NCBI GenBank assembly: GCA_004297165.1
Contig: SCUJ01000008.1
Coordinates: 124,001 to 188,000 of the forward strand
Direction of reading: 5' to 3'
Source of the DNA: Gammaproteobacteria bacterium
Lineage (GTDB): Bacteria > Pseudomonadota > Gammaproteobacteria > Eutrophobiales > Eutrophobiaceae
Length of the DNA stretch: 64,000 bases
The position numbers and the translations under genes were made by a program. Under the pieces are notes generated by a model, which made no database searches, was not told where the DNA came from, and saw only the letters and a program-made list of their open reading frames with translations. Of this stretch, positions 42,220 through 52,360 are shown one piece after another; the first letter of the stretch is position 1; every line of letters starts with the position of its first letter.

Positions 42220-45114
42220 ATGTTGATAATAAAATATGGTTCGTTACGGCGGCTGAGTATTGCCTGCCTGACGGCATTTGGAACGATGTACGGCATCCAG
42301 GGTCTGGCGCAGGATAGCGCCACGGGTGATGCTAATGAGGCTCTGGAGGAGGTGACCGTAACCGGATCGCGCCTGAGAACTCGGGACGGCATGGAGACAC
42401 CGACCCCGGTGACGGCCATAGAAGCCACGGAACTCAATATCCTCGCCCCTGGCAACCTCATCGACGCCGTGCAGCAAATGCCACAGTTTCTGAATAACGA
42501 CACACCCACCACCGCTGGTTCAGTGGTTGGCGCCTTGGGCGCCTCCGGGGTAAACCTGCGGGGCATCGGCTCAAACCGCACCCTGGTGCTGCTGGACGGA
42601 CGCCGCGTGCCCTCCTTCAGCCGCCTCGGGACTCCGGACATATCCACCTTCCCCGAGGCCATGATACGTGGCATCGAGGTCGTTACCGGCGGCGCCTCGG
42701 CGGCCTACGGGTCCGATGCGGTCAGCGGCACGGTCAATTTCCTGCTGGATACGGATTACACCGGATTAAAAGGCCATGTCCAGGGTGGCATCACAAGCCG
42801 TGGTGACAATGAAAACTTCGAGTTTTCCCTGTCTGGCGGTCATGCCCTGGGGGAACGCAGCCATTTCATCGCCTCCATTGATTACTTTGAGGCAGACAAG
42901 GTGGAAAGCTACGAGGATCGCGACTGGTTCCAAAACTGGGGTACGGTCGACATCAACGGCGCCGCTAACCCGAAGATCGTAGCCGCCGATGTGCACTCCC
43001 GCAGGTACACCGCTGGTGGCCTCATCCGCTTGAATGGTTCAGCCCTGAACGGGATCCATTTTCTCGAAGGCGGCGTGCCGGCTACCTTCCAGGACGGCAG
43101 CATCGTCGGGACTACGACCCAGGTCGGCGGCACCGGTTTCTGGGGTGAATACGGAAGCCGCCAGGAGGATGGCTCGGGGCTCGGCGGCATTTACCCTGAT
43201 TCCGAACGCGGCAGCGCCTTCCTGTACGTCGATTACGACTTCACGCCCGACTGGACCGGCTTCGCGCAATTCATGTACGGCAAGAACGAGATCGAATTCC
43301 ATGACAACGGCGCCCATCAGGAGGCGCCCTCCTACACCGCCACCATTTACAATAACAACGCCTTCCTGCCGCCCTCGATCCTCCAGATCATGACCAACGA
43401 AGGCCGTACCTCCTTTCCGCTATCCCGATTTTCATCCAGTGCCGACCTCGGTCTCGCCCGCCGTAACCAGGACAACGAATCGCAGGCTTATACCCTGGGT
43501 TTCGAAGGGAATATTAACGACCTGCATGTCAACGGTTATTACCAGTACGGCCGAAGCGAGAACATCTATACCGCCATCGACTACCCGCGCACGGATCGGC
43601 TCTATCGCGCGATGGATGCGGTAGTCAACCCGGCCACGGGCGCGATCGTCTGCCGCTCAACCCTGACACTGCCCAATGACGGTTGCGTGCCGGCCAATTT
43701 CTTTGGCCCCGGCACCATGTCACAGGAGGCGGTGGACTATATCACGGAGGGTGATATGTACCGCGCCTCACTGGTACATCAGCATTTTGCCGAACTCACC
43801 GTTGACACCGATATCCATGAAGGCTGGGGGGCCGGACCGATCTCCCTCGCCGCTGGCGCTTCCTACCGTGAGGATTCCTTCTCTCAATGGGCGGGACCGG
43901 CGGATCTGGTCGAGCTCGACACGCCAACAGCCGCTAGCCAGGGATACCGGGGATTGCCGGCCAGTTTTGTTGGCGATCAGATCCTGCAGTTCGGACTGGG
44001 CATGGGCGATGATCCTATCGGCGGCGGCTTCAATGTCTGGGAGATGTTCGGCGAAACGCTCATCCCCGTGGTCCGCGACCGCCCGTTCATCCAGGCTATT
44101 GATGTCAGTGGCGCCCTCCGTTACGCGGAATATTCTGTAAGTGGCGGCGTGCTGGCATGGAAGGGGGGGCTGGACTGGCGTGTGAACGACGATGTGCGCT
44201 TCCGTTTCACCCGGTCGCGTGACACCCGCGCCGCGACGCTGCGCGAGCGCTTTGACCAGCAGGGAGGCGGCGCCACCATCAACCCTGATCCAGTGACTGG
44301 AACCATCTACTCCATCAGCCAGATCTCCGGAGGAAATCCGGCAGTCGATCCGGAAGAGGGCAATACCTGGACCGTGGGACTGGTACTGACCCCGACCATG
44401 CTGGAGGGTTTCGCCCTGTCGGCAGACTGGTTCGATGTTCAGATCACGGACTACATCGCCCAGATAGGGATCCAGCGAATCGTTGATGACTGTTTTGCCG
44501 GGGCCGTGGAACTATGTCAACGTGTCATACGGGATTCGGGCACAAACCTGATCACGCGGGTAGAAAATGTGTTCCTGAATGTCGCCGAGGCTCGGGTTAT
44601 GGGGGTGGACATCGAAGCCTCATACCACACACCGATCAACCTGTTCGGCAACGCGGAGGAGGATCTCAGCATCCGTGTGTTCGCGAATTACCTTCAGGAG
44701 AACTCTTTTACCAATGTAGGTGTGCCAAAACGTGATGATGCCGGCACCTTGAATCTCCCTGAATGGACGATAACCGCCATGGGCAGTTACCGTTACGGAC
44801 CCTTCCTCGCCTCGCTGACTGGCCGCTATCTGGATGGCCGCCTGAACCTGACGACCGGCAACCCGACTCCGGCGCAGACACTCAATGATATGACGGTAGA
44901 TTCGGTCTTCTACACCAATCTTCGTATGTCCTATGATTTTGATGCCGGTAAGTTTGGTTCGCACACCCTGTTTCTCAACGTGGCGAACCTGTTCGACGTC
45001 GATCCGCCGGTGGTGGCATCATGGAACGATTTCTTCGGCGCACAGAGTAATACGCCGGGGCTGCATGACGAATTGGGCCGCCGCTTCGTGGTGGGTGTCG
45101 AGTTCGAGTTCTAA
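42220..45114 (+). CDS. TonB-dependent receptor
   Basis: 964 aa from the ATG at 42220, which has GGGGGGAAA upstream; an in-frame start at 42130 would lie inside the heptamer repeat. Signal region, plug (EEVTVTGSRLRTRDG, VNLRGIGSNRTLVLLDGRRV), barrel ending in FEF. No STN domain, so not a signalling receptor itself. Closely related in layout to its neighbour upstream (RIVDDCFAGA, FNVWEMFGETLIPV), suggesting tandem duplication. Confidence 0.92.
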   Translation: MLIIKYGSLRRLSIACLTAFGTMYGIQGLAQDSATGDANEALEEVTVTGSRLRTRDGMETPTPVTAIEATELNILAPGNLIDAVQQMPQFLNNDTPTTAGSVVGALGASGVNLRGIGSNRTLVLLDGRRVPSFSRLGTPDISTFPEAMIRGIEVVTGGASAAYGSDAVSGTVNFLLDTDYTGLKGHVQGGITSRGDNENFEFSLSGGHALGERSHFIASIDYFEADKVESYEDRDWFQNWGTVDINGAANPKIVAADVHSRRYTAGGLIRLNGSALNGIHFLEGGVPATFQDGSIVGTTTQVGGTGFWGEYGSRQEDGSGLGGIYPDSERGSAFLYVDYDFTPDWTGFAQFMYGKNEIEFHDNGAHQEAPSYTATIYNNNAFLPPSILQIMTNEGRTSFPLSRFSSSADLGLARRNQDNESQAYTLGFEGNINDLHVNGYYQYGRSENIYTAIDYPRTDRLYRAMDAVVNPATGAIVCRSTLTLPNDGCVPANFFGPGTMSQEAVDYITEGDMYRASLVHQHFAELTVDTDIHEGWGAGPISLAAGASYREDSFSQWAGPADLVELDTPTAASQGYRGLPASFVGDQILQFGLGMGDDPIGGGFNVWEMFGETLIPVVRDRPFIQAIDVSGALRYAEYSVSGGVLAWKGGLDWRVNDDVRFRFTRSRDTRAATLRERFDQQGGGATINPDPVTGTIYSISQISGGNPAVDPEEGNTWTVGLVLTPTMLEGFALSADWFDVQITDYIAQIGIQRIVDDCFAGAVELCQRVIRDSGTNLITRVENVFLNVAEARVMGVDIEASYHTPINLFGNAEEDLSIRVFANYLQENSFTNVGVPKRDDAGTLNLPEWTITAMGSYRYGPFLASLTGRYLDGRLNLTTGNPTPAQTLNDMTVDSVFYTNLRMSYDFDAGKFGSHTLFLNVANLFDVDPPVVASWNDFFGAQSNTPGLHDELGRRFVVGVEFEF

Positions 45115-45153
45115 ACAAGAAGCATCTCACTCACAAGGTGTGGAAGGGATTAC

Positions 45154-45186
45154 GAAGCCGCCCTCAGGGGCGGCTTCGGTTTTTTG
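45154..45186 (+). terminator. Rho-independent terminator after the second receptor
   Basis: GAAGCCGCCC pairs with GGGGCGGCTTC around TCA, followed by GGTTTTTTG. Placed 39 bases after the receptor stop. Confidence 0.9.
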
Positions 45187-45362
45187 TAGATATCAGAGTT
45201 ACCTAGAAAATCTTCAGGCATCACTGGGGGTTTTTTCCGCCTCGGCCGTCTATCTCCGGAACTGGCTGTTTGTCCCGCAAGTATCCAGTAGCAATTTCAC
45301 AACAATCCCAAGACAAGCTCGACGGCCCCGCAAGGGTGGCCATCGCAGAGGAGGATATTACG

Positions 45363-48300
45363 ATGTACAAAACTAAACTCGGCCGGCCTTGCCGATCCGC
45401 GTTGTATGTGGCGCTGGCCGCGGCCATCGTCACGACCGTGCCACCGCAACTGGCCGCGCAGGATTCGGATGCCCTTGAAGAGATCACGGTCACCGGTTCG
45501 CGCATCACCCGGCGCGATTTCGCCGCGGCGAGCCCGATCGTCACCGTGGAAAGCCAGGTCTTCGAGGAATCGAGCACGCTCGCCGTCGAAAGCGTGCTGA
45601 ATCAGTTGCCGCAATTCGTGCCGGCCAACACGCAGTTTAATACCTCGGATACCTTCCCCAGCGCAACAAACACCCCGGGCATTTCGACCGTCAGCATGCG
45701 CGGTCTTGGCGCCAACCGCACCCTGGTGCTGGTGGATGGCCGCCGCGCCCAGCCGATCAACTCGACTCTGGTGATCGACACCAATTCGATTCCTTCATCT
45801 GCGCTCCAGGGCGTCGAGATCATCAGCGGCGGCGCCTCGGCTGTGTATGGCGCGGATGCACTCGGCGGCGTAACGAACTTCAAGCTGCGCGAAAACTTTT
45901 CGGGCGTGGACATGCAGTTCCGCACCGGCATCACCCAGGAAGGCGATGGCGAGGAGAACCGCGTCAGCCTGTTGCTCGGTTCGGGTCTCAACGAAGATCG
46001 CGGCAACGTAATGCTGGGCGTCGAGTGGACCGAGCGCGGCGAGGTGCTGGCGATCGATCGGGACTTCTACATGGACGCACTGAAGGACCCGCGCACCAAC
46101 ACGGGTTCCAATGCGCGCATGAACGGGTTTTCGTACGAGTCCTCGACCACGGGCATGTCGTCCGGTACCCGTACCGCCTACCAGACGGCGGCCAACAGCC
46201 TCTTCCCTGAGCGTCCGACCGGTTACAACGTACGGACCACCTCCCCATTTTACTTGAATGAGGACCGCACGCTGTTCAAGGTGGACTTGCAGGGACTCGG
46301 CTTCAACGGCGATATCGCCAATGACATCAACTACAAGATCACGCCGAGCGGCACCCTGACCCAGACCAATCTCGACCTGCGCTACTCCAGCCCGCTGGAG
46401 CGCTACTCGCTGTTCAGCAAGGCGAATTACGAGATCATGGACTGGCTGGAGGTGTTTTCGCAGGTCAATTACGTTAACACCACGAACTTTCAGGTCTTGC
46501 AGCCGTCAGGCGCTGTCGGTGGTTTCGGCGCGTCAATCCCCTACGGCACCGCGATCTACGGACCCTCGCGGAATGTGTTCACAGGTGCGACGCTGGCGGA
46601 ATACCTGCCCGGCGGCGCATTCGGGCTGAACTGTCCGGCGACAGGCGGTTGCACGAATTCCCAGGCGTTCCCGGTGTCGCCGGAACTGGCGATTCTGCTC
46701 AACGCCCGCGGCGCCAATATTCTACCGACGGCCTCAGCGACTAATCCGACTCCAACTCGAACCTATGACCCGGTTACCGGCGTGGAGATCCCGACCCAGG
46801 GCGTCAATGCCAAGTGGGCGCTGGGTGTGACCATGGACTTCCTGCCGCCCCGCACCATCGAAAACACCACGAACCTGTACCAGGTGCTCGGCGGCTTCCG
46901 CGGCGACCTTGGACTAGGTGACTGGACCTGGGAGGCCTATATCTCCCACGGCGCCACGCGCACGGACCTCGATTACATCGGTTTCGTCTCGACGCAGCGG
47001 TTACGGGCGGTGGCGCAGGCGCCAAATTATGGCAAGGGCGCGAACCTCACCGGCCTCGCCTCCACCAACCTGCAATGCACCACTGGTCTGCCGGTCTTCA
47101 GTGACTTCGAAATCAGCGAGGACTGCATCAAGGCCATCACGGCGAACTATACGGACCGCACCCGCCTGACGCAGGACATCATCGAGGCGACGGCCCAGGG
47201 TAAGGTCTGGGACCTGCCTGCGGGCGAATTGCGCGCCGCCGTCGGCTTGACCAGACGGACCAACGAGTTCCAGTACTATCCGGACGCCACGCGCGAACGC
47301 AACAACATCATCGATGCGGTCGTCGGCAGTTTCGGCCAGGCGAACGTGAAGGGTGAAACGGAAGTGAAGGAGGTCTACGGCGAGTTGCTCGTGCCGGTGC
47401 TGACCGATACCTTCCTCGCCCAGGACCTGGAACTTGAACTCGGCGCCCGTTATTCCGATTACGATACCGCCGGCAAGGTCCCGACCTACAAGACGCTGTT
47501 CAGTTGGACGCCGATCGACTGGGTGCGCTTCCGCGGCGGCTATCAGTTCGCCAACCGTGCGCCGAACATCAACGAGCTGTTCCTGGACGCAAGCAGCACC
47601 GCGGTGACCACCCGAGGCGCCGAGTACTGCCGTTCCGACACGCGCGAACTGACCGGCAACCACCCGTCCAACCCGAACCGGGCGGCGGCGCAGGCCCTCT
47701 GCGAGGCGCTGATCGGCAACACCACGACCGCGTTCACCGCCGATCCGAATAATTACACCGGCGGCCGGGCCGACGGCGTGATGCTGCAGATCTCCAGCGG
47801 CAACCGCAGCCTGCAGAGCGAGGAAGGCGAGACCTGGACGATCGGCGCGGTGCTGCGCGCCCCGTTCGAGCACGCCTGGCTTGCCGATACGACGCTGGCG
47901 ATCGACTGGTACCGGGCGAAGATCTCCGATGCGATTACCCAGATCAGCGCGCAGACGACGTACGACCTGTGCTTCAATCGCGACGGCACGAGCAATCCGA
48001 CCTACTCGATCGACGATCCGAACGGTGTGTGCCGCAACATCGTCCGCGATGCGACCAGCGGTGCGGCCTTGACGGTCAACTCCACCTTCGAGAACACCGG
48101 CACACTCGATACCACCGGTCTGGACATCGCATTGAACTGGCGCGCCACGATCGCGGACCTCGGGCTTCCGAGCGTGCCGGGTGACCTTGGACTGAATGTC
48201 TCCGTCACGAAGCTGTTCGAGTTCCAGGCGCAGGAGTTCGTTGGCGGCGCGTTCCTGGAGAACGCCGACACCCTGGCCCGCGGCGGTCTGTTCGACTGGC

Positions 48301-48665
48301 GCACGGTGACGACGCTCCGTTATAACATCGACAACATCGACGTGGCGTTGAACTGGCGGCACCTGCCCTCCATCCTCAGCTCGAACTACGTGACGGACCC
48401 GACCACCTCGGTGGGCGGCGCGGAGGCATATGATGTCTTCAACCTGACCGGCAACTGGAACATCACGGAAGCCTGGTCCATCAGCGGGGGCATCGACAAC
48501 CTGTTCGACCGTCAGCCCAACCGCATCGGGGCAGGCCAGGTGTTTAACATCGCCGCGGAGAACGGCGGCGGTCAGACCATCTCCAACGGCAACGGCTCGA
48601 CCTCCGCAGGCTACTATGATGTGCTGGGTCGCCGCTTCTTCGTCAACATCAAGGTGCAGTATTGA
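45363..48665 (+). CDS. TonB-dependent receptor (third copy)
   Basis: 1100 aa from the ATG at 45363, which has GGAGG 9 bases upstream; an in-frame TTG at 45270 lacks a ribosome site and signal peptide. Signal peptide (SALYVALAAAIVTTVPPQLAAQ), plug (EEITVTGSRITRRDF, MRGLGANRTLVLVDGRRAQ), barrel ending in VQY. More divergent from the two upstream receptors than they are from each other. Has its own terminator-bounded transcription unit. Confidence 0.92.
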   Translation: MYKTKLGRPCRSALYVALAAAIVTTVPPQLAAQDSDALEEITVTGSRITRRDFAAASPIVTVESQVFEESSTLAVESVLNQLPQFVPANTQFNTSDTFPSATNTPGISTVSMRGLGANRTLVLVDGRRAQPINSTLVIDTNSIPSSALQGVEIISGGASAVYGADALGGVTNFKLRENFSGVDMQFRTGITQEGDGEENRVSLLLGSGLNEDRGNVMLGVEWTERGEVLAIDRDFYMDALKDPRTNTGSNARMNGFSYESSTTGMSSGTRTAYQTAANSLFPERPTGYNVRTTSPFYLNEDRTLFKVDLQGLGFNGDIANDINYKITPSGTLTQTNLDLRYSSPLERYSLFSKANYEIMDWLEVFSQVNYVNTTNFQVLQPSGAVGGFGASIPYGTAIYGPSRNVFTGATLAEYLPGGAFGLNCPATGGCTNSQAFPVSPELAILLNARGANILPTASATNPTPTRTYDPVTGVEIPTQGVNAKWALGVTMDFLPPRTIENTTNLYQVLGGFRGDLGLGDWTWEAYISHGATRTDLDYIGFVSTQRLRAVAQAPNYGKGANLTGLASTNLQCTTGLPVFSDFEISEDCIKAITANYTDRTRLTQDIIEATAQGKVWDLPAGELRAAVGLTRRTNEFQYYPDATRERNNIIDAVVGSFGQANVKGETEVKEVYGELLVPVLTDTFLAQDLELELGARYSDYDTAGKVPTYKTLFSWTPIDWVRFRGGYQFANRAPNINELFLDASSTAVTTRGAEYCRSDTRELTGNHPSNPNRAAAQALCEALIGNTTTAFTADPNNYTGGRADGVMLQISSGNRSLQSEEGETWTIGAVLRAPFEHAWLADTTLAIDWYRAKISDAITQISAQTTYDLCFNRDGTSNPTYSIDDPNGVCRNIVRDATSGAALTVNSTFENTGTLDTTGLDIALNWRATIADLGLPSVPGDLGLNVSVTKLFEFQAQEFVGGAFLENADTLARGGLFDWRTVTTLRYNIDNIDVALNWRHLPSILSSNYVTDPTTSVGGAEAYDVFNLTGNWNITEAWSISGGIDNLFDRQPNRIGAGQVFNIAAENGGGQTISNGNGSTSAGYYDVLGRRFFVNIKVQY

Positions 48666-48704
48666 TGTACCGGAGCAAGTCGCCCATTTGTAACTGAAGC
48701 ATCG

Positions 48705-48750
48705 CTTCCCACCCAGGGCAAATTCCCTTGCCCTGGGTGGGAAGTTCTTT
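48705..48750 (+). terminator. Rho-independent terminator after the third receptor
   Basis: A long stem (CTTCCCACCCAGGGCAA with its complement, 17 bp) around a short ATTCC-type loop, followed by TTCTTTT. Works for the receptor and rules out an upstream start for the hydrolase that follows. Confidence 0.9.
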
Positions 48751-48784
48751 TCCTTCCCCGGTTCCGGCCGTTAATATAACCGGC

Positions 48785-49672
48785 ATGAACCACACCACAC
48801 TCGCAACACAGATCAGGGCCATCGGCCGCGAGATCAACTTCGACTCCCTGAACGCGACCCGCGAGCTCTACACTCCGCTCCATCCCGTGGCCCCCTTTAA
48901 TGACGTTGCGATCCGGCGCGACGAGCGTTACGGCGATCATGAACGGCATCGGCTGGATCTATTTCTGCCGGTGGATGACGCGGATAGACTGCGACCGGCG
49001 GTGGTTTTCATCCATGGCGGCGGCTTCGTGCGCGGCGACAAGTACACGCCGGGTTCGCCGTTTTATGACAACGTCGGGGTCTGGGCGGTCAGGAACGGCC
49101 TCATCGGCATCAACATGACCCATCGGCTCGCCCCGGAATTTCAATGGCCGGCGGTGATTGACGACATCGCCCAGGCAATCGCATGGGCGAACCGCCAAGG
49201 CCGGGAATATGGACTCGACACGGATCGCGTTTATCTCATGGGGCAATCCGCGGGTGCGGCCCACGCGGTCTCGTACATCGCTCATCCCCGCTTTTACGCC
49301 CCCGCCGCGCAAGGTCTCGCCGGGGCCATCTTTATTTCGGGTCTGTACAATCTTGAGACCCTGGCGGCGGATGAGATGTCCGCCAGTTATTTCGGCGCGG
49401 ACCGGACGTTGCACCGGGAACGCTCCCCGCTCCCTGGGCTGCTCGCCGCGCGCATCCCTTATCTCATTGCATTGGCCGAGCGCGAGCCGCCGATCTTCGA
49501 GCGCCAAGCCCTGGAATTGTTGACCGCCCTGCACGAACGCGACCAACGCCTGCCGCCCTTCGTGCATCTCCTGGGTCAGAACCACCTCTCGGGGATCCTG
49601 CATCTCGGCCTGCCCGGCGATCGGCTCGGTCCCGCGATACTGGATTTCATGGATTCTCATCAGGTAAGGTAA
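48785..49672 (+). CDS. Alpha/beta hydrolase (HSL/carboxylesterase type)
   Basis: 295 aa from the ATG at 48785; an in-frame start at 48728 lies within the terminator stem. HGGG oxyanion motif at 77-80 and nucleophile GQSAG with Ser155, with a late His in GQNHLSG. Typical of hormone-sensitive-lipase/kynurenine-formamidase-like esterases. No signal peptide. The substrate is unknown. Followed 7 bases later by the glutamine amidotransferase. Confidence 0.88.
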   Translation: MNHTTLATQIRAIGREINFDSLNATRELYTPLHPVAPFNDVAIRRDERYGDHERHRLDLFLPVDDADRLRPAVVFIHGGGFVRGDKYTPGSPFYDNVGVWAVRNGLIGINMTHRLAPEFQWPAVIDDIAQAIAWANRQGREYGLDTDRVYLMGQSAGAAHAVSYIAHPRFYAPAAQGLAGAIFISGLYNLETLAADEMSASYFGADRTLHRERSPLPGLLAARIPYLIALAEREPPIFERQALELLTALHERDQRLPPFVHLLGQNHLSGILHLGLPGDRLGPAILDFMDSHQVR

Positions 49673-49679
49673 CCCAAGT

Positions 49680-50372
49680 ATGCGCGCACATTATTTTCAA
49701 CACGTCCCCTTCGAGGGGCCCGGCAGCATCGAACCTGCCTTGTACGCCGCGGGTTATGCGCTCGGCCACACCCGATTTTTCGAAACAGCCGACCTGCCGG
49801 CCCCCAAGGACATCGATCTGCTGGTGGTGATGGGCGGCCCCATGAGCGTCAACGACGAACGGGAATTTCCCTGGCTGATCGCCGAAAAGAAATTCATCCG
49901 CGTCATCGTCGAGGCCGGCAAGCCGGTGTTGGGGATCTGCCTCGGCGCCCAGCTCATCGCGAACGCCATGGGCGCCAGGGTCCATAAAAACAAGGAAAAA
50001 GAGATCGGCTGGTTTCCCGTGGAGGGCGTTCCCGCGCCCGGTAAAGGGACCTTTAACTTTCCCGCGAAACTCGAGGTCTTCCACTGGCATGGCGAGACCT
50101 TCGATCTGCCGCCCAGGGCTGTCCGGCTTGCGCGCAGCGAGGGCTGCGAGAATCAGGCCTTTCAACTTGGCGCCAGGGTCATCGGTTTGCAATTTCATCT
50201 CGAGATGAATCAGGAGCTGCTGGGCGCGATGATCGGGGGCGGACGGGATGAACTTGTTGTCGCACGCTATGTACAGTCCGAGGCGGAGATCCTTGCCAGC
50301 AGCCCCAAGCGTTATCAGGCAGTCAATCGGGTGCTGGTCGATCTGCTCGCCTACCTGCGCCAATCCCTCTGA
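49680..50372 (+). CDS. Class I glutamine amidotransferase
   Basis: 230 aa. Triad Cys87 (GICLGAQL), His173 and Glu175 (QFHLEM). Full-length GATase without a synthetase domain, similar to stand-alone GMP-synthase-like amidotransferases (gamma-glutamyl-type). It probably hydrolyses glutamine or a gamma-glutamyl compound. In the same direction as the esterase with a 7-base gap. Physiological partner not evident. Confidence 0.85.
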   Translation: MRAHYFQHVPFEGPGSIEPALYAAGYALGHTRFFETADLPAPKDIDLLVVMGGPMSVNDEREFPWLIAEKKFIRVIVEAGKPVLGICLGAQLIANAMGARVHKNKEKEIGWFPVEGVPAPGKGTFNFPAKLEVFHWHGETFDLPPRAVRLARSEGCENQAFQLGARVIGLQFHLEMNQELLGAMIGGGRDELVVARYVQSEAEILASSPKRYQAVNRVLVDLLAYLRQSL

Positions 50373-50397
50373 ACACAGAGACAGATTCCACTTGCCG

Positions 50398-51684
50398 TCA
50401 CGCCCGACGGCAGATCGCGGCGAATTTATCGAAGTAGTCCGGAAAGGTTTTTGCGGTGCAATCCGGGTCGTTGATGGTCACGGGGACGCCCCCGAGCGCG
50501 AGCAGCGAGAAACACATCGCCATGCGGTGATCGTCATAGGTGTCGATCGCGGCCTCGCGCAGCTTGACCGGCGGCGTCACGGCAAGATAATCCGCGCCTT
50601 CCTCGACCTCAGCCCCCGTTTTGCGCAGCTCCGTCGCCATGGCCCGCAGCCGATCGGTCTCCTTGATCCGCCAGTTGCCGATGTTGCGGATCACGGTGGG
50701 ACCATCCGCGAACAAGGCGGCAACGGCAATCGTCATCGCGGCGTCCGGGATATGGTTCATATCCATGTCGATGCCCCGCAAACCGCCACGGGTCACAGCC
50801 ACGAAATCATCACCCCAGGTCACCACGGCGCCCATCTGCTCCAGGACCTCGGCAAAGCGGATATCGCCCTGGATGCTGTGTTTTCCGATCCCCGTAACCT
50901 TTATGGTCCCGCCGCGGATCGCGGCAGCCGCGAGGAAATAGGACGCGGAGCTCGCATCGCCCTCGACCAGGTAGTCTCCAGGGGAACGGTAGGTCTGTCC
51001 GCCCGGCACCCGGTAGTGCCGTGGATCCGGATTCTGCAACTCGATCCCGAATTGCTTCAGCATGTGCAGGGTCAGCGCCACGTAGGGCTCGGAAACCAGC
51101 CTGCCGGTGACCTCGATCTCCAGGGTATCCCGGGCGAGCGGCGCCGCCATCAGCAAGGCCGTCAGAAACTGGCTGGAAAGACTGCCGTCGATTTGAATAC
51201 GGCCTCCGGCGAGACCATGGGCATGCATGCGTAACGGCGGAAATCCGGCATTACCCTGATGTTCGATATCGGCCCCGGCCTGCCGCAAGGCATCCACCAG
51301 GGGACCGATGGGGCGTTCTGCCATGCGCGGTTCGCCGCGCAGGACATATTCGCCGGTCCCGGCGCAGAGTACGGCGCAAAGCGGGCGAAACGCGGTCCCG
51401 GCGTTGCCAAGAAAAAGGTCCCTCGGTTCACTGGAATGGATCGGCCCGGCCACACCGGAGACAGTGCAACTTGTCCCGGCAGGATCCATTTGGGCATCCA
51501 CGCCAAGCAGCCGGAGGGCATTCAGCATGTGCCGCGTGTCGTCGCTGTGCAGCAGGTTGTTTATGCGCGTCCGGCCCTCCGCCAGGGCCGCCATCAACAA
51601 GGCGCGATTCGACAGGCTTTTCGAACCGGGCAGGTTGATCTCACCCTCGACCCGGTCTATTGGCTCGATGCGCAAGGATTTCAT
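50398..51684 (-). CDS. aroA: 3-phosphoshikimate 1-carboxyvinyltransferase (EPSP synthase)
   Basis: 428 aa, as in E. coli (427), from the ATG at 51684 ([12 protein letters not shown]); a longer frame upstream to 51792 runs through a terminator and is rejected. Joins shikimate-3-phosphate and PEP in the shikimate pathway. [20 protein letters not shown] at about 17-36, [11 protein letters not shown] (class I loop; F in place of M in E. coli), [11 protein letters not shown] and [14 protein letters not shown] are all typical. Class I by those motifs. Confidence 0.97.
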   Translation of the reverse strand: MKSLRIEPIDRVEGEINLPGSKSLSNRALLMAALAEGRTRINNLLHSDDTRHMLNALRLLGVDAQMDPAGTSCTVSGVAGPIHSSEPRDLFLGNAGTAFRPLCAVLCAGTGEYVLRGEPRMAERPIGPLVDALRQAGADIEHQGNAGFPPLRMHAHGLAGGRIQIDGSLSSQFLTALLMAAPLARDTLEIEVTGRLVSEPYVALTLHMLKQFGIELQNPDPRHYRVPGGQTYRSPGDYLVEGDASSASYFLAAAAIRGGTIKVTGIGKHSIQGDIRFAEVLEQMGAVVTWGDDFVAVTRGGLRGIDMDMNHIPDAAMTIAVAALFADGPTVIRNIGNWRIKETDRLRAMATELRKTGAEVEEGADYLAVTPPVKLREAAIDTYDDHRMAMCFSLLALGGVPVTINDPDCTAKTFPDYFDKFAAICRRA

Positions 51685-51723
51685 CGAAGGGTCCGGCCTG
51701 TTTAATGTCAAGGCGCAGGGCAC

Positions 51724-51752
51724 AAAAAAACCCGGTAGGGACCGGGTTTTTT
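51724..51752. terminator. Bidirectional terminator between aroA and the glycine-zipper gene
   Basis: AAAAAAACCCGGT and ACCGGGTTTTTT form a stem with A/T runs on both sides, so it can act in either direction. On the minus strand it ends the glycine-zipper gene. Confidence 0.85.
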
Positions 51753-51766
51753 CGGGCGTGTAAATT

Positions 51767-52267
51767 TCAGCCCTGTATCTGCCATCTGCCATCCGGCATG
51801 CGGCAGGCCGTGCCAGTGACTACTTCCTGACGTCCGTCCACGTAGAGGGTCTGCTCGAATTCACGGCAGGGGGCGCCGTCCCTAGAGACATAGGTGCGGA
51901 CGGGGGTAATGGAACCCGAATGGCCGGTCTCAGGATTTTGCCAGCGGGAGGTCGTGCCGGAGACCTGGGTCTCGAGGGTGCGCTGTGTGGTATCGCTGTG
52001 ATAGGACAGGTCCTGACAGTCGAGCGAGCGGCCGATGCGATTGCCGACCATGCCGCCGACCAGGACCCCGGCGCCGATCGCCACCTTGTTGCCGGCCCCG
52101 CCGCCGATCTGGGAGCCGATCAGGCCGCCGGCGGCGGCCCCGAGCAGGGTCCCGATGACCTCTTTGTTACTGTTGTCTGAATAGCATTCCGCCCGCAGGG
52201 CGAGAGGCATGGCCAGTACAAGCATGAGCGCAATCGCGCGTTGGATAGACTGCTTCATTTTCATCAC
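51767..52267 (-). CDS. Glycine-zipper surface antigen-like protein
   Basis: 166 aa. Signal peptide (cleaved near LRAEC), then a glycine-zipper 2TM-type segment at about 36-82 ([22 protein letters not shown]..., [12 protein letters not shown]) and a C-terminal domain with paired cysteines ([24 protein letters not shown]). Resembles 17-kDa surface antigen/rickettsial-type envelope proteins. The first Cys after the signal could also be a lipobox, but a convincing LxxC is not present. Function not defined. Confidence 0.82.
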   Translation of the reverse strand: MMKMKQSIQRAIALMLVLAMPLALRAECYSDNSNKEVIGTLLGAAAGGLIGSQIGGGAGNKVAIGAGVLVGGMVGNRIGRSLDCQDLSYHSDTTQRTLETQVSGTTSRWQNPETGHSGSITPVRTYVSRDGAPCREFEQTLYVDGRQEVVTGTACRMPDGRWQIQG

Positions 52268-52360
52268 TCCACGAAGGTAGAAAGGTAATGATACAGATTC
52301 CCGGTGTTCATTATAGTTTAGTACAGCTTGCAGTGAAGCTGAAACAAGTCACAATCGCCG

